Assembly (NCBI RefSeq): GCF_001612905.1
Contig: NZ_BDBI01000025.1
Location: forward strand, 186,001 to 250,000
Direction: 5' to 3'
Source: Nocardia ignorata NBRC 108230
GTDB taxonomy: Bacteria; Actinomycetota; Actinomycetes; Mycobacteriales; Mycobacteriaceae
Length of the DNA stretch: 64,000 bases
Shown here in pieces: positions 1 to 8,086 of the stretch. Each line of letters opens with the position of its first letter. The stretch's first letter is position 1. The notes under the pieces are model-generated. The model saw only the letters and a list, made by a program, of their open reading frames with translations, searched no databases and was not told the origin of the DNA. A program made the translations under genes and the position numbers.

Positions 1-85
1 CCACGTCGCCCAACTGCTCGACGAAGCCGTCTACCACAGCGAACACCTGCGCCTCGGCCTGTCCGACCGCTCCGGCACCGCCTGA
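1..85 (+). CDS. C-terminal end of an unidentified protein (partial)
   Basis: An open frame enters from the left edge and ends with TGA at 83-85, giving 27 residues that end LRLGLSDRSGTA. The codons have the GC-rich third positions of real genes here, and a strong hairpin follows at 113-154. That is what the 3' end of a gene should look like. Too little is present to name a family. Confidence 0.5.
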   Translation, partial: HVAQLLDEAVYHSEHLRLGLSDRSGTA

Positions 86-112
86 TCCGGAGACCGAGCG
101 CCGAGCCTCCAG

Positions 113-154
113 TCCGGCGCGGGGCGCCCGTCGCAGGCGCCGACCCGCGCCGGA
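113..154. terminator. Bidirectional hairpin between the edge gene and the MFS gene
   Basis: An 11-bp perfect stem (113-123 pairs with 144-154) encloses a second pairing of two GGCGCC copies. It lies between two convergent genes. There is no clear U-tract, which is usual for actinobacterial terminators. Confidence 0.55.
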
Positions 155-168
155 GCTGTTGCGGGTGA

Positions 169-1386
169 CTACCTTCCGGTGCCCCTCGGTACCAATGGCA
201 CCGCCGCCATCGCCGTGACGGCCGCGAACGCGAACGCCGCCGGGTACCCGCTCACCGTGATCAGCGCGCCGAACGCCGGTGGGATCGCGGCCAATACGAG
301 GTTCTGGCCCGTGTTCTGAATGCCGAGACCACGTCCGCTCCAGAACGGTCCGGCGATCTCGGCGACCGCGGTGAACGCCAATCCGTTGTCCGACACCGAG
401 ATCACCGACGCCGCCACCATCAGCGGCACCGCGATCCACCCCCAACCGGTCCCCGCGGCGAGCGCCAGCGCGGCCATCGACAACACCGCGGCGACAGCCA
501 CCTGACGCAGCGGTCCGAGCCGATTGCCGACCCGATCCGACCACGCGCCCGCGCCGATTCGTCCAGCGGCGCCCAGCAATTGGGTGACCGTCATCAGTGC
601 GCCCGCCGCCGCCAGCGACCAACCCAGATCGCGGTGCAACCACATCAGCCCGAACGTCCACAGGGTGGCCTGCGGGAAGACCAGCAGGATGGACACCGCG
701 TGAATGCGCCACAGAGTGGAGTCGCCACGGTAGGGGTTGGCCCGGTCGGCGGCTTTCGCGAGCGGGCGGGGCGGATCGACAATGCCTGCCAGGCAGCCGA
801 TCGCACCCGCACCGGCCAGCAGCGCGGGCACCAGCAGGGCGGCGGCGATGCCGTACCGGTCGGCGACCCACGGGATGGTCAGCGCGCCCACGCCGACACC
901 GAGAGGCTGGGCGGTCTGGCGAATACCCATCGCCAGCCCGCGCCGGTCCGGCGGGAACCAGCCGACGATCACCCGCCCGCTCGCACCGTTGGAACTGGCC
1001 GCGCCGACCCCACCGAGAAACAGCAGCACGCCGAAGGCGACCGGATCCTCGACCAGGGCGGCGCCGACACCGGCGGCGAACATCAGCGTCGTGCCCGCGA
1101 CCAGCACGATCCGCTCACCGATGCGGTCGACGACATAACCCCACGCGATCAGCGTGCACACCAGACCGACGGTCGGCAGGGCGACGAGCGCGCCCGCGGC
1201 GGCCAGCGAATCACCGCGATCGGTGAGCGCGGGCAGCAGGAAGGGGGTGCCGTGCACGAAGGTGGAACTCGACGTCTGCGCGAGCACGCCGAGAGCGAGC
1301 ATCAGCCAGCGTCTGCCGTTGCTGATCTGGGACACCCCGGCCGTCGGCCGCGCGTTCGTCACGATACTCACCTCGCCGAATTGCAC
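169..1386 (-). CDS. MFS permease (Rv2994-like)
   Basis: A 405-residue major facilitator superfamily protein with about 12 hydrophobic segments in two halves of six and a central hydrophilic loop near residues 205-225. The loop 2-3 signature appears as WGYVVDRIGER around residues 82-92, with a second copy, WSDRVGNRLG, in the C-terminal half. Substrate cannot be read from sequence. The start used is GTG at 1386. An internal GTG nine codons in (residue V9) has a better GAGGTGAG ribosome site, so the protein may begin with that residue. Its upstream region has a TCTCA-N5-TGAGA inverted repeat (1393-1409) matching one beside iclR/leuC, which suggests shared control and perhaps an amino-acid or branched-chain metabolite substrate. 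That is inference only. Confidence 0.85.
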   Translation of the reverse strand: MQFGEVSIVTNARPTAGVSQISNGRRWLMLALGVLAQTSSSTFVHGTPFLLPALTDRGDSLAAAGALVALPTVGLVCTLIAWGYVVDRIGERIVLVAGTTLMFAAGVGAALVEDPVAFGVLLFLGGVGAASSNGASGRVIVGWFPPDRRGLAMGIRQTAQPLGVGVGALTIPWVADRYGIAAALLVPALLAGAGAIGCLAGIVDPPRPLAKAADRANPYRGDSTLWRIHAVSILLVFPQATLWTFGLMWLHRDLGWSLAAAGALMTVTQLLGAAGRIGAGAWSDRVGNRLGPLRQVAVAAVLSMAALALAAGTGWGWIAVPLMVAASVISVSDNGLAFTAVAEIAGPFWSGRGLGIQNTGQNLVLAAIPPAFGALITVSGYPAAFAFAAVTAMAAVPLVPRGTGR

Positions 1387-1392
1387 GATTGC

Positions 1393-1419
1393 ATCTCACT
1401 ATTTGAGATCGATGTCTCA
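1393..1419. promoter_or_regulatory. Inverted-repeat operator candidate before the MFS gene
   Basis: ATCTCA (1393-1398), five bases, TGAGAT (1404-1409) forms a perfect palindrome. The right arm also pairs with a third element, TCTCA, at 1415-1419 across six bases. The same TCTCA-N5-TGAGA arrangement occurs at 5038-5052 between iclR and leuC. This points to one dimeric regulator, most simply the IclR protein encoded at 4321-5022. Confidence 0.5.
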
Positions 1420-1648
1420 TCTTGTGAACATCGAAGATCACGCTACACCGGTGACCCCGGGTTCCGGTGCTCGGCGTCGGTGTCTGACGGATCACATCGG
1501 GTGGCGACCGTGCGTAATGCGAATCACGAACGCGGGCAGCAGGTTCGAAATCACACGAATGTGACTTCGCTCGCCCTCCCGGTTCGGCCGCGCGAGGCGA
1601 TCGCGGGCGCGTTCGGGCAGGTGGGCGCGCCTCGATAGACTCCCCGGC

Positions 1649-2422
1649 ATGCGCTTAGGTCGAGTTGCCAGTCCCGATGGAGTCGCGTTCGTCAGCATCG
1701 AAGGCGACGGAAGCGACGCCGTCGCCAAGGAGATCGCCGAACATCCGTTCGGCACGCCGACGTTCACCGGGCGGAGCTGGCCGCTGGCCGACATCCGCCT
1801 GCTGGCGCCGATCCTGGCCAGCAAGGTGATCTGCATCGGCAAGAACTACGCCGCCCACGCGGCCGAAATGGGTGGTGAGGCGCCGAAGGATCCGGTGATC
1901 TTCATCAAGCCCAACACCTCGATCGTCGGGCCCAACGCCCCGATCATCCTGCCGCCCAGCTCCTCTCAGGTCGACTTCGAGGGCGAACTGGCCGTGGTGA
2001 TCGGCCGCCCCTGCAAGGACGTGCCCGCCGCCAAGGCCGCCGACGTGATCCTCGGCTACACCGTCGCCAACGACGTCACCGCGCGCGACCAGCAGCGCCA
2101 CGACGGGCAGTGGACGAGGGCCAAGGGCTACGACACGTTCTGCCCGCTCGGCCCGTGGATCGAAACCGCCATCGACCCAAGCGATCTGGAGATCACCACC
2201 GAGCTGGACGGCGAAGTCCGCCAGCGCAGCCGCACGTCGCTGTTTCTGCACGACATCCCGAAGATCATCGAGTGGATCAGCTCGGTGATGACGCTGCTGC
2301 CCGGCGACGTGATCCTCACCGGCACACCGGAAGGCGTCGGCCCGCTGGCTGCCGGGCAGAACGTGTCGGTCACCGTCGAGGGCATCGGCACCCTCACCAA
2401 TCCTGTTGCCACCAAGCGCTGA
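1649..2422 (+). CDS. Fumarylacetoacetate hydrolase-family enzyme
   Basis: A 257-residue protein of the FAH fold (homologues are called 2-hydroxyhepta-2,4-diene-1,7-dioate isomerase, acylpyruvase or oxaloacetate decarboxylase). The metal site typical of the family is visible: VDFEGELAVVIGR near residues 109-121 supplies the two glutamates and YTVANDVTARDQQ near 135-147 the aspartate. The GTPEGVGPL motif near the C-terminus is also standard. It ends 17 bases before gltX and is probably co-transcribed with it. The exact substrate is not predictable. The start is ATG at 1649. Confidence 0.88.
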   Translation: MRLGRVASPDGVAFVSIEGDGSDAVAKEIAEHPFGTPTFTGRSWPLADIRLLAPILASKVICIGKNYAAHAAEMGGEAPKDPVIFIKPNTSIVGPNAPIILPPSSSQVDFEGELAVVIGRPCKDVPAAKAADVILGYTVANDVTARDQQRHDGQWTRAKGYDTFCPLGPWIETAIDPSDLEITTELDGEVRQRSRTSLFLHDIPKIIEWISSVMTLLPGDVILTGTPEGVGPLAAGQNVSVTVEGIGTLTNPVATKR

Positions 2423-2439
2423 TAGCGGAGAAGAGAGTC

Positions 2440-3915
2440 ATGACACAAGTACGGGTCCGTTTCTGCCCGTCGCCGACCGGCACGCCGCACGTCGGCCTGA
2501 TCCGCACGGCGCTGTTCAACTGGGCGTTCGCCCGCCATCACGGCGGCAGCTTCGTGTTCCGGATCGAAGACACCGATGCCGCACGCGATTCCGAGGATTC
2601 CTACCGCGCGCTACTCGACGCGCTGCGCTGGCTCGGCCTCACCTGGGACGAGGGTCCGGAGGTCGGCGGCCCGTACGAGCCGTACCGGCAGTCGCTGCGC
2701 CGCGACCAGCATCTCGACGTCGTGCGCAAGCTGCTCGAGGCCGGCGAGGCCTACGAGGCGTTCTCCACGCCCGAGGAGGTCGAGGCCCGCCACCGCGCCG
2801 CCGGTCGCGACCCGAAACTCGGTTACGACAATTTCGATCGTGATCTGACGCCCGAGCAGATCGCCGCCTACAAAGCCGAGGGCAGGCCCGCGGTGGTGCG
2901 TTTGCGCATGCCCGATTCCGACCTCGGCTGGAATGATCTTGTTCGTGGGGAAACCACCTTCAAAGCGGGCACGGTTCCCGATTTCGCGCTCACCCGTGGA
3001 AATGGTGATCCGCTGTACACACTGGTGAATCCGGTCGACGACGCGCTCATGAAGATCACCCATGTATTGCGCGGCGAGGACCTGCTCTCGTCGACACCGC
3101 GTCAGCTCGCGCTGTATGCCGCGCTGCAGCGTATCGGTGTTGCCGACTTCACTCCGGAGTTCGGTCACCTGCCGTTCGTGATGGGCCAGGGCAACAAGAA
3201 GCTGTCCAAGCGCGACCCGGAATCGAATCTGTTCCTGCATCGCGATCGGGGATTCGTTCCCGAGGGTTTGCTGAATTACCTCGCACTGCTCGGCTGGAGT
3301 ATCGCCGAGGACCGCGACGTGTTCTCCATGCAGGAAATGGTGGCGGCTTTCGATATTTCCACCGTGAATTCGAATCCGGCTCGTTTCGACCAGAAGAAGG
3401 CCGACGCGATCAATGCCGAACAGATTCGTCTGCTCGAGCCCGGTGATTTCGGCCACCGTTTGCGTGAGTTCCTGACAGCGCAGGGGCATATCGGTGCCGA
3501 AATCGACGAGAAGACGTTCCTGGCCGCCGCCGAACTCGTGCAGACCCGGATCGTCGTGCTCGGCGACGCCTGGGACCTGCTGAAGTTCCTTTTCGTGGCG
3601 CCGGAGGAGTTCGCGATCGACCAGGCCGCGGGCACGAAGAACCTCGGCGCCGAAGCCGACCAGGTGCTCGACGCCGCCATCGCCGCGGTCCAGCCGCTGG
3701 CCGAATGGACCACACCGGCCCTGGAAGAGGCCCTGAAGAAGGCGTTGATCGACGATCTGGGCCTCAAGCCACGCAAGGCCTTCGCGCCCGTGCGGGTGGC
3801 GGTGACGGGCTCGCACATCAGCCCGCCGCTCTACGAATCGATGGAATTGCTCGGCCGCGAGGTCTCGCTCGACCGCTTGCGTGCCGCACGCGGTTGGCAG
3901 CCCGCCGTGCAGTAG
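2440..3915 (+). CDS. gltX: Glutamyl-tRNA synthetase
   Basis: A class I aminoacyl-tRNA synthetase of 491 residues that charges tRNA-Glu in the cytoplasm. The HIGH-type motif reads PHVGL at residues 16-20, and the KMSKS-type loop reads KLSKR near residues 254-258. FRIEDTDAARDSEDSY is the usual glutamate-binding stretch. The frame is open upstream into the preceding gene. ATG at 2440 was chosen because MTQVRVRFCPSPTGTPHVG is the normal N-terminus and GGAGAAGAGAG precedes it. A tRNA-Glu gene lies about 290 bases downstream. Actinobacteria usually make Gln-tRNA by misacylation with this enzyme followed by GatCAB. The neighbouring tRNA-Gln fits that arrangement. Confidence 0.97.
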   Translation: MTQVRVRFCPSPTGTPHVGLIRTALFNWAFARHHGGSFVFRIEDTDAARDSEDSYRALLDALRWLGLTWDEGPEVGGPYEPYRQSLRRDQHLDVVRKLLEAGEAYEAFSTPEEVEARHRAAGRDPKLGYDNFDRDLTPEQIAAYKAEGRPAVVRLRMPDSDLGWNDLVRGETTFKAGTVPDFALTRGNGDPLYTLVNPVDDALMKITHVLRGEDLLSSTPRQLALYAALQRIGVADFTPEFGHLPFVMGQGNKKLSKRDPESNLFLHRDRGFVPEGLLNYLALLGWSIAEDRDVFSMQEMVAAFDISTVNSNPARFDQKKADAINAEQIRLLEPGDFGHRLREFLTAQGHIGAEIDEKTFLAAAELVQTRIVVLGDAWDLLKFLFVAPEEFAIDQAAGTKNLGAEADQVLDAAIAAVQPLAEWTTPALEEALKKALIDDLGLKPRKAFAPVRVAVTGSHISPPLYESMELLGREVSLDRLRAARGWQPAVQ

Positions 3916-3997
3916 CCGTACGGCAGGCGGGTGCGGCACGCGCCGCATCCGCCCGGCAGCCGGAAAACGCTCGAAAACCGGCCGCTGACCAGGCGAT

Positions 3998-4028
3998 TTG
4001 TAGTTTACCCCCTGCTGTTTGGTAATCT
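3998..4028 (+). promoter_or_regulatory. Possible promoter of the tRNA-Gln/tRNA-Glu unit
   Basis: TTGTAG at 3998-4003 and TAATCT at 4023-4028 are separated by 19 bases, about 75 bases before tRNA-Gln. The local sequence is AT-richer than its surroundings. Spacing is longer than ideal, so confidence is low. Confidence 0.3.
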
Positions 4029-4102
4029 TCTCATCGCCGCGGAACACGGCCTCGCAACACCGACAACCACTCGGTGAGCGCAGGGCCGAGCGTTTCCATC
4101 CT

Positions 4103-4174
4103 TGGGGTATGGTGTAATTGGCAACACAGCTGATTCTGGTTCAGCCATTCTAGGTTCGAGTCCTGGTACCCCAG
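4103..4174 (+). tRNA. tRNA-Gln (anticodon CTG)
   Basis: A 72-base cloverleaf. The acceptor TGGGGTA pairs with TACCCCA (4167-4173) with discriminator G. The anticodon stem GCTGA/TCAGC encloses TTCTGGT, giving anticodon CTG. The T arm contains GGTTCGAGTCC. CCA is not encoded directly after G4174. Confidence 0.95.
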
Positions 4175-4202
4175 CAAGGTTTCACTTCGGTGAAATCGTC
4201 CT

Positions 4203-4275
4203 GGCCCCGTCGTCTAGCGGCCTAGGACGCCGCCCTCTCAAGGCGGTAGCGCGGGTTCGAATCCCGTCGGGGCTA
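4203..4275 (+). tRNA. tRNA-Glu (anticodon CTC)
   Basis: A 73-base cloverleaf with acceptor GGCCCCG pairing with CGGGGCT (including one G-U pair) and discriminator A. The anticodon stem CCGCC/GGCGG encloses CTCTCAA, giving anticodon CTC. The T arm contains GGGTTCGAATCCC. Here CCA is encoded at 4276-4278. It lies 28 bases after tRNA-Gln and probably shares its transcript. Confidence 0.96.
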
Positions 4276-4283
4276 CCAAGAAA

Positions 4284-4320
4284 GGCCCCCGGTCGAATCC
4301 GACCGGGGGCCTTCTTCGTT
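4284..4320. terminator. Strong terminator after the tRNAs, convergent with iclR
   Basis: An 11-bp perfect stem (4284-4294 with 4301-4311) and six-base loop are followed by TTCTTCGTTT. It lies five bases after the tRNA-Glu CCA and overlaps the 3' end of the opposite iclR gene. Confidence 0.85.
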
Positions 4321-5022
4321 TCACAATCGTTTGTGCAGCGCCTCCGCCGCCGCCACCAGATCGGCCGCCCAGCGCGCGCCCGGCCTGCGGCCCATCCGGT
4401 CGATCGGACCCGACACCGACACCGCCGCCACCAGCACGCCCGAGGCGTCACGCACCGGGGCCGAGACGCTCGCCACGCCCTGTGCGCGTTCTGCCGCGCT
4501 CTGCGCCCACCCCCGCCTGCGGACCTCGGCCAGCGCCCGCTCGCCGAACACGGCGTCGGCCAGGACAGTGCGCTGTAGCTCCGGGTCGGCCCACGCCAGC
4601 AACACCTTGGCCGCCGAGCCCGCGGTGAGCGGTAGTCGCGAACCGACAGGCACTGTGTCGCGCAGGCCGACGGGCGGCTCCAGCGCGGCCACACACACGC
4701 GCGCGTTGCCGTCGCGGCAGTACAGCTGGACGCTCTCGCCGGTGATCTCGCGCAGCCGGGGCAGAATGGCTCCCGCCGCCTCGACCAGTGGATCGGCGGC
4801 CCCCGCCGACAACTCGCTGAGCGCGGGACCCGGCCGCCACAGCCCGTTGGCGTCGCGCGCCAGCAGCCGATGCGTCTCCAGCCCGACCGCCAGGCGGTGC
4901 GCGGTGGCACGTGGCAGGCCGGTTCGGGTGCACAGGTCGTTGAGACCGCAAGGTTCGTCGGCGACGGCGTAGAGCACCGCCACGGCTTTGTCGAGAACAC
5001 CGATACCGCTATGCTGTCTCAT
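4321..5022 (-). CDS. IclR-family regulator of leucine biosynthesis (Rv2989-like)
   Basis: A 233-residue IclR-type transcription factor. A winged helix-turn-helix occupies about residues 5-65, with recognition helix around TGLPRATAHRLAVGL. The C-terminal effector domain contains VPVGSRLPLTAGSAAKVLLAW. It is divergent from leuCD with 63 bases between starts. This matches the conserved iclR/leuCD head-to-head pair of actinobacteria (LtbR in Corynebacterium and NdgR in Streptomyces are known members of this position and family). A TCTCA-N5-TGAGA palindrome at 5038-5052 in that gap is the likely operator. The role in leucine control is inferred from family and position. Confidence 0.85.
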   Translation of the reverse strand: MRQHSGIGVLDKAVAVLYAVADEPCGLNDLCTRTGLPRATAHRLAVGLETHRLLARDANGLWRPGPALSELSAGAADPLVEAAGAILPRLREITGESVQLYCRDGNARVCVAALEPPVGLRDTVPVGSRLPLTAGSAAKVLLAWADPELQRTVLADAVFGERALAEVRRRGWAQSAAERAQGVASVSAPVRDASGVLVAAVSVSGPIDRMGRRPGARWAADLVAAAEALHKRL

Positions 5023-5037
5023 AGAACGATACTAACT

Positions 5038-5052
5038 TCTCATATGTTGAGA
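5038..5052. promoter_or_regulatory. Inverted-repeat operator candidate between iclR and leuC
   Basis: TCTCA (5038-5042), five bases, TGAGA (5048-5052) is a perfect palindrome centred 23 bases from the iclR start. Another TCTCA half-site overlaps the iclR start codon (5017-5021). Arms and spacer length equal those at 1393-1409. Confidence 0.55.
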
Positions 5053-5085
5053 TACCAAGTATGCCCGTCGAAAGGTGATCAAGCA

Positions 5086-6510
5086 ATGGCCGAGCGCGCC
5101 CGCACACTGGCCGAGAAGGTGTGGGAACAGCACGTCGTCGTCCCCGGCGACGGTGACGGTACTTCCCGCGAACCCGACCTGATCTACATCGATCTGCACC
5201 TCGTGCACGAGGTGACCAGCCCGCAGGCCTTCGACGGGCTCCGCGCGGCCGGACGGCCGGTCCGCCGGCCCGACCTCACCATCGCCACCGAGGACCACAA
5301 CGTCCCCACGGCCGACATCGACAAGCCGATCGCCGATCCGATCTCGCGCATCCAGGTGGAGACGCTGCGCCGCAACTGCGCCGAATTCGGCGTGCGCCTG
5401 CACCCGATGGGCGATGTCGAACAGGGCATCGTGCACGTGGTCGGTCCGCAGCTGGGTCTGACCCAGCCCGGCATGACCGTGGTGTGCGGCGACAGCCACA
5501 CCTCCACCCACGGCGCGTTCGGCGCGCTGGCCATGGGCATCGGCACCAGCGAGGTGGAGCACGTGCTGGCCACCCAGACGCTGTCGCTTCGCCCGTTCAA
5601 GACGATGGCCATCACCGTCGACGGCGAATTGGCGCCCGGCGTCACGAGTAAGGACCTGATCCTGGCCGTGATCGCCGAAATCGGCACCGGCGGCGGCCAG
5701 GGGTATGTGCTCGAATATCGCGGCGAGGCCATTCGCAAGCTGTCGATGGAAGCGCGGATGACGATCTGCAACATGTCGATCGAGGCGGGCGCCCGCGCGG
5801 GCATGATCGCCCCCGACGAAGTGACCTACGAATTCCTGAAGGGCCGTCCGCACGCGCCCCAGGGCGCCGACTGGGATGCCGCCGTGGCCGCCTGGGAGGC
5901 GCTGAAGACCGACGACGACGCGGTTTTCGACGCCGAAGTCCACATCGATGCCACCAAGCTGACCCCGTTCGTCACCTGGGGTACCAACCCCGGTCAGGGC
6001 CTGCCGCTCGGTGCGAACGTGCCCGACCCGGCCCAGATCGCCGACGAGTCCGAACGCGAGGCCGCCGAGAAGGCCTTGCGCTACATGGACCTGACGCCGG
6101 GAATGCCGCTGCGCGAGGTGAGCGTGGATACCGTTTTCGTTGGTTCCTGCACCAATGGCCGGATCGAGGATCTGCGTGCCGTCGCCGATGTTTTGAAGGG
6201 CCGCCGCGTCGCCGACGGTGTGCGAATGCTGGTCGTACCCGGCTCGATGCGGGTGCGCGCCCAGGCGGAAAAAGAAGGACTCGGCGAGATTTTCACCGCG
6301 GCCGGTGCGGAATGGCGCCAGGCGGGCTGTTCGATGTGCCTCGGGATGAATCCGGATCAGCTGGAACCGGGTCAGCGCTGCGCCTCCACCTCCAACCGCA
6401 ATTTCGAAGGCCGACAGGGCAAGGGCGGGCGTACCCACCTGGTCTCGCCGCTGGTCGCCGCCGCCACGGCGGTGCGCGGCACCCTGTCCTCGCCCGCCGA
6501 TCTGGCCTGA
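5086..6510 (+). CDS. leuC: 3-isopropylmalate dehydratase large subunit
   Basis: The large catalytic subunit (474 residues) of the enzyme that isomerises 2- to 3-isopropylmalate in leucine synthesis. The three 4Fe-4S cysteines are visible: GSCTNGR near residue 355, and CSMC at about 416 and 419. VCGDSHTSTHGAFG near residue 143 is the aconitase-family signature. The open frame extends back through the iclR intergenic region. ATG at 5086 was chosen because AAAGGTGATC precedes it and MAERARTLAEKVWEQHVV is the normal N-terminus. leuD follows after 36 bases and supplies the partner subunit. Confidence 0.97.
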   Translation: MAERARTLAEKVWEQHVVVPGDGDGTSREPDLIYIDLHLVHEVTSPQAFDGLRAAGRPVRRPDLTIATEDHNVPTADIDKPIADPISRIQVETLRRNCAEFGVRLHPMGDVEQGIVHVVGPQLGLTQPGMTVVCGDSHTSTHGAFGALAMGIGTSEVEHVLATQTLSLRPFKTMAITVDGELAPGVTSKDLILAVIAEIGTGGGQGYVLEYRGEAIRKLSMEARMTICNMSIEAGARAGMIAPDEVTYEFLKGRPHAPQGADWDAAVAAWEALKTDDDAVFDAEVHIDATKLTPFVTWGTNPGQGLPLGANVPDPAQIADESEREAAEKALRYMDLTPGMPLREVSVDTVFVGSCTNGRIEDLRAVADVLKGRRVADGVRMLVVPGSMRVRAQAEKEGLGEIFTAAGAEWRQAGCSMCLGMNPDQLEPGQRCASTSNRNFEGRQGKGGRTHLVSPLVAAATAVRGTLSSPADLA

Positions 6511-6546
6511 GCGGCCCCGAACCACCACGATCGAAGGAGAATCGTT

Positions 6547-7155
6547 ATGGAAGCCTTCACTGTTCACAAAGGCATCGGGGTACCGCTGCGCCGGTCCAAT
6601 GTCGACACCGATCAGATCATCCCCGCCGTTTACCTGAAGCGCGTGACTCGTACCGGTTTCGAGGACGGTCTGTTCGCCGGTTGGCGTACCGATCCGGACT
6701 TCATTCTCAACACCGAGCCGTACCGCAGCGGCAGCGTTCTGGTGGCCGGGCCGGATTTCGGCACCGGTTCCTCGCGTGAGCACGCGGTGTGGGCGCTGTC
6801 GGACTACGGCTTTCGAGTGGTGATCTCCTCGCGTTTCGCCGACATCTTCCGTGGGAATGCGGGCAAGGGTGGTCTGCTGGCCGCGCAGATGTCACAGAAC
6901 GATGTCGAAATGCTCTGGAAGCTCATCGAGGAACAACCCGGCCTCGAATTGGTTGTCGACCTGTCGGCGCGCACCGTCACGGCGGGAACCATCGTGTTGC
7001 CGTTCGATATTGACGACTACACCCGCTGGCGTCTGCTGGAGGGTTTGGACGACATCGGCCTCACGCTGCGGCAAGGCGACGCGATCACCGAGTTCGAAAA
7101 GGGAAGGCCGTCATGGAAACCCGTGACGCTGCCGGAGCCTATTTCACCGGCGTAA
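6547..7155 (+). CDS. leuD: 3-isopropylmalate dehydratase small subunit
   Basis: A 202-residue swivel-domain subunit that forms a heterodimer with LeuC. Family motifs are RRSNVDTDQIIPA near residues 17-29, GPDFGTGSSREHAVWAL near 69-85, and SRFADIFRGNAGKGGLL near 98-114. A clear GAAGGAGAA ribosome site precedes ATG 6547. Downstream at 7163-7186 lies a short tandem GGGGCGCTT pair followed by CCCC. This could form only a weak hairpin. Confidence 0.96.
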   Translation: MEAFTVHKGIGVPLRRSNVDTDQIIPAVYLKRVTRTGFEDGLFAGWRTDPDFILNTEPYRSGSVLVAGPDFGTGSSREHAVWALSDYGFRVVISSRFADIFRGNAGKGGLLAAQMSQNDVEMLWKLIEEQPGLELVVDLSARTVTAGTIVLPFDIDDYTRWRLLEGLDDIGLTLRQGDAITEFEKGRPSWKPVTLPEPISPA

Positions 7156-7311
7156 TCGGCTGGGGCGCTTAGGGGCGCTTCCCCGGGAGCGGTAGCTGGA
7201 CGTGTGCTAAACCACATGAATTTTGGCGTGGCACATAGACTCTTGCTCAAACTGGGTTTACCGTGGTACCTAGTCGGTCCGACGACGGGCCATTAGTCTG
7301 CGGAGGATTCA

Positions 7312-7968
7312 ATGAACAAGGCGGAACTGATCGACGTTCTGACCGAAAAGTTGGGTACGGACAGGCGCACGGCTACTGCGGCTGTCGAGAACGTGGTCGA
7401 CACCATCGTCCGTGCCGTGCACAAAGGTCAAAGCGTCACCATCACCGGATTCGGTGTGTTCGAACAGCGCAAGCGTGCTCCCAGGGTTGCCCGTAACCCG
7501 CGTACCGGTGAAACCGTGAAGGTGAAGGCGACTTCGGTGCCTGCCTTCCGTCCGGGCGCTCAGTTCAAAGCGGTGATCGCGGGTAAGCAGAAGCTGGCCG
7601 CGTCCGGCCCTGCCGTGAAGCGTGGCGTGAATGCGCCCGTGGCGGCGAAGAAGGCGGCAGCCAAGAAGACCGCGGCGAAGAAGACCGCGGCCAAGAAGGC
7701 CACGCCGTCGAAGGGTCCGGCCAAGACCACGGCCCGCAAGGCCGCGACCAAGGCTCCTGCCGCCAAGAAGACGACGGCGGCCAAGGCCACCGCCGCCAAG
7801 AAGACCACGGCGGCAAAGAAGGCCCCGGCCAAGAAGACTGCCACCAAGGCCACCGCCGCCAAGGCCACCGCCACCAAGGCCACGGCGGCCAAGAAGACCA
7901 CCGCTGCTAAGAAGGCTCCTGCTAAGAAGACTGCTGCGAAGAAGACAGCCACCCGTCGTGCTCGTTGA
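7312..7968 (+). CDS. hupB: HU-type nucleoid protein with long lysine/alanine tail
   Basis: A 218-residue DNA-binding and DNA-compacting protein. Residues 1-90 form the HU fold (MNKAELIDVLTEKLGTDRR at the N-terminus, GFGVFEQRKRAPRVARNPRT in the DNA-binding arm). Residues about 104-214 are an intrinsically disordered tail built from AAKKT and APAKKT repeats, related to histone H1 tails. This two-part form is typical of mycobacterial and nocardial HupB (also called Hlp or MDP1). GGAGGATT precedes ATG 7312. It is monocistronic, with a terminator at 8037-8061. The repeat-rich DNA of the tail (7640-7960) is simple codon repetition and could recombine. Confidence 0.97.
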   Translation: MNKAELIDVLTEKLGTDRRTATAAVENVVDTIVRAVHKGQSVTITGFGVFEQRKRAPRVARNPRTGETVKVKATSVPAFRPGAQFKAVIAGKQKLAASGPAVKRGVNAPVAAKKAAAKKTAAKKTAAKKATPSKGPAKTTARKAATKAPAAKKTTAAKATAAKKTTAAKKAPAKKTATKATAAKATATKATAAKKTTAAKKAPAKKTAAKKTATRRAR

Positions 7969-8036
7969 TCCTGCCGCAGCGGGATCAGGTCGGGGAATGT
8001 GCACGTAAAGCCGCATCACCCACCACTGGACCGAGA

Positions 8037-8061
8037 ACGGCCCCGGAATTTCCGGGGCCGT
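8037..8061. terminator. Bidirectional terminator between hupB and mutT1
   Basis: A 12-bp near-continuous stem (8037-8048 with 8050-8061) is followed by TTCGG. Convergent genes lie on both sides. Confidence 0.8.
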
Positions 8062-8086
8062 TTCGGCTGTGCGGGGTAACTTTTGT

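Noticed and set aside
4103..4320. tRNA pair as a possible integration site
   Set aside because: No integrase, no duplicated tRNA 3' end and no change in gene content next to it. The flanking genes follow the conserved order.
5044..5085. Possible leucine leader peptide or longer LeuC start before leuC
   Set aside because: The in-frame extension from ATG 5044 has no leucine run or attenuator hairpin and covers the presumed operator. The ribosome site supports ATG 5086.
5032..6783. A 583-codon open frame on the minus strand opposite leuC
   Set aside because: It runs through the leuC-leuD junction and the iclR-leuC control region and has no recognisable motif. leuC on the plus strand is intact.
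7163..7311. hupB promoter
   Set aside because: TAGACT at 7236-7241 could be a -10, but no matching -35 or consistent spacing is present, so I do not call a promoter.
7640..7960. Dense short repeats that could be read as a satellite or CRISPR-like array
   Set aside because: They are codon-level AAG/GCC repeats encoding the lysine/alanine tail of HupB. There are no regular spacers and no cas genes.
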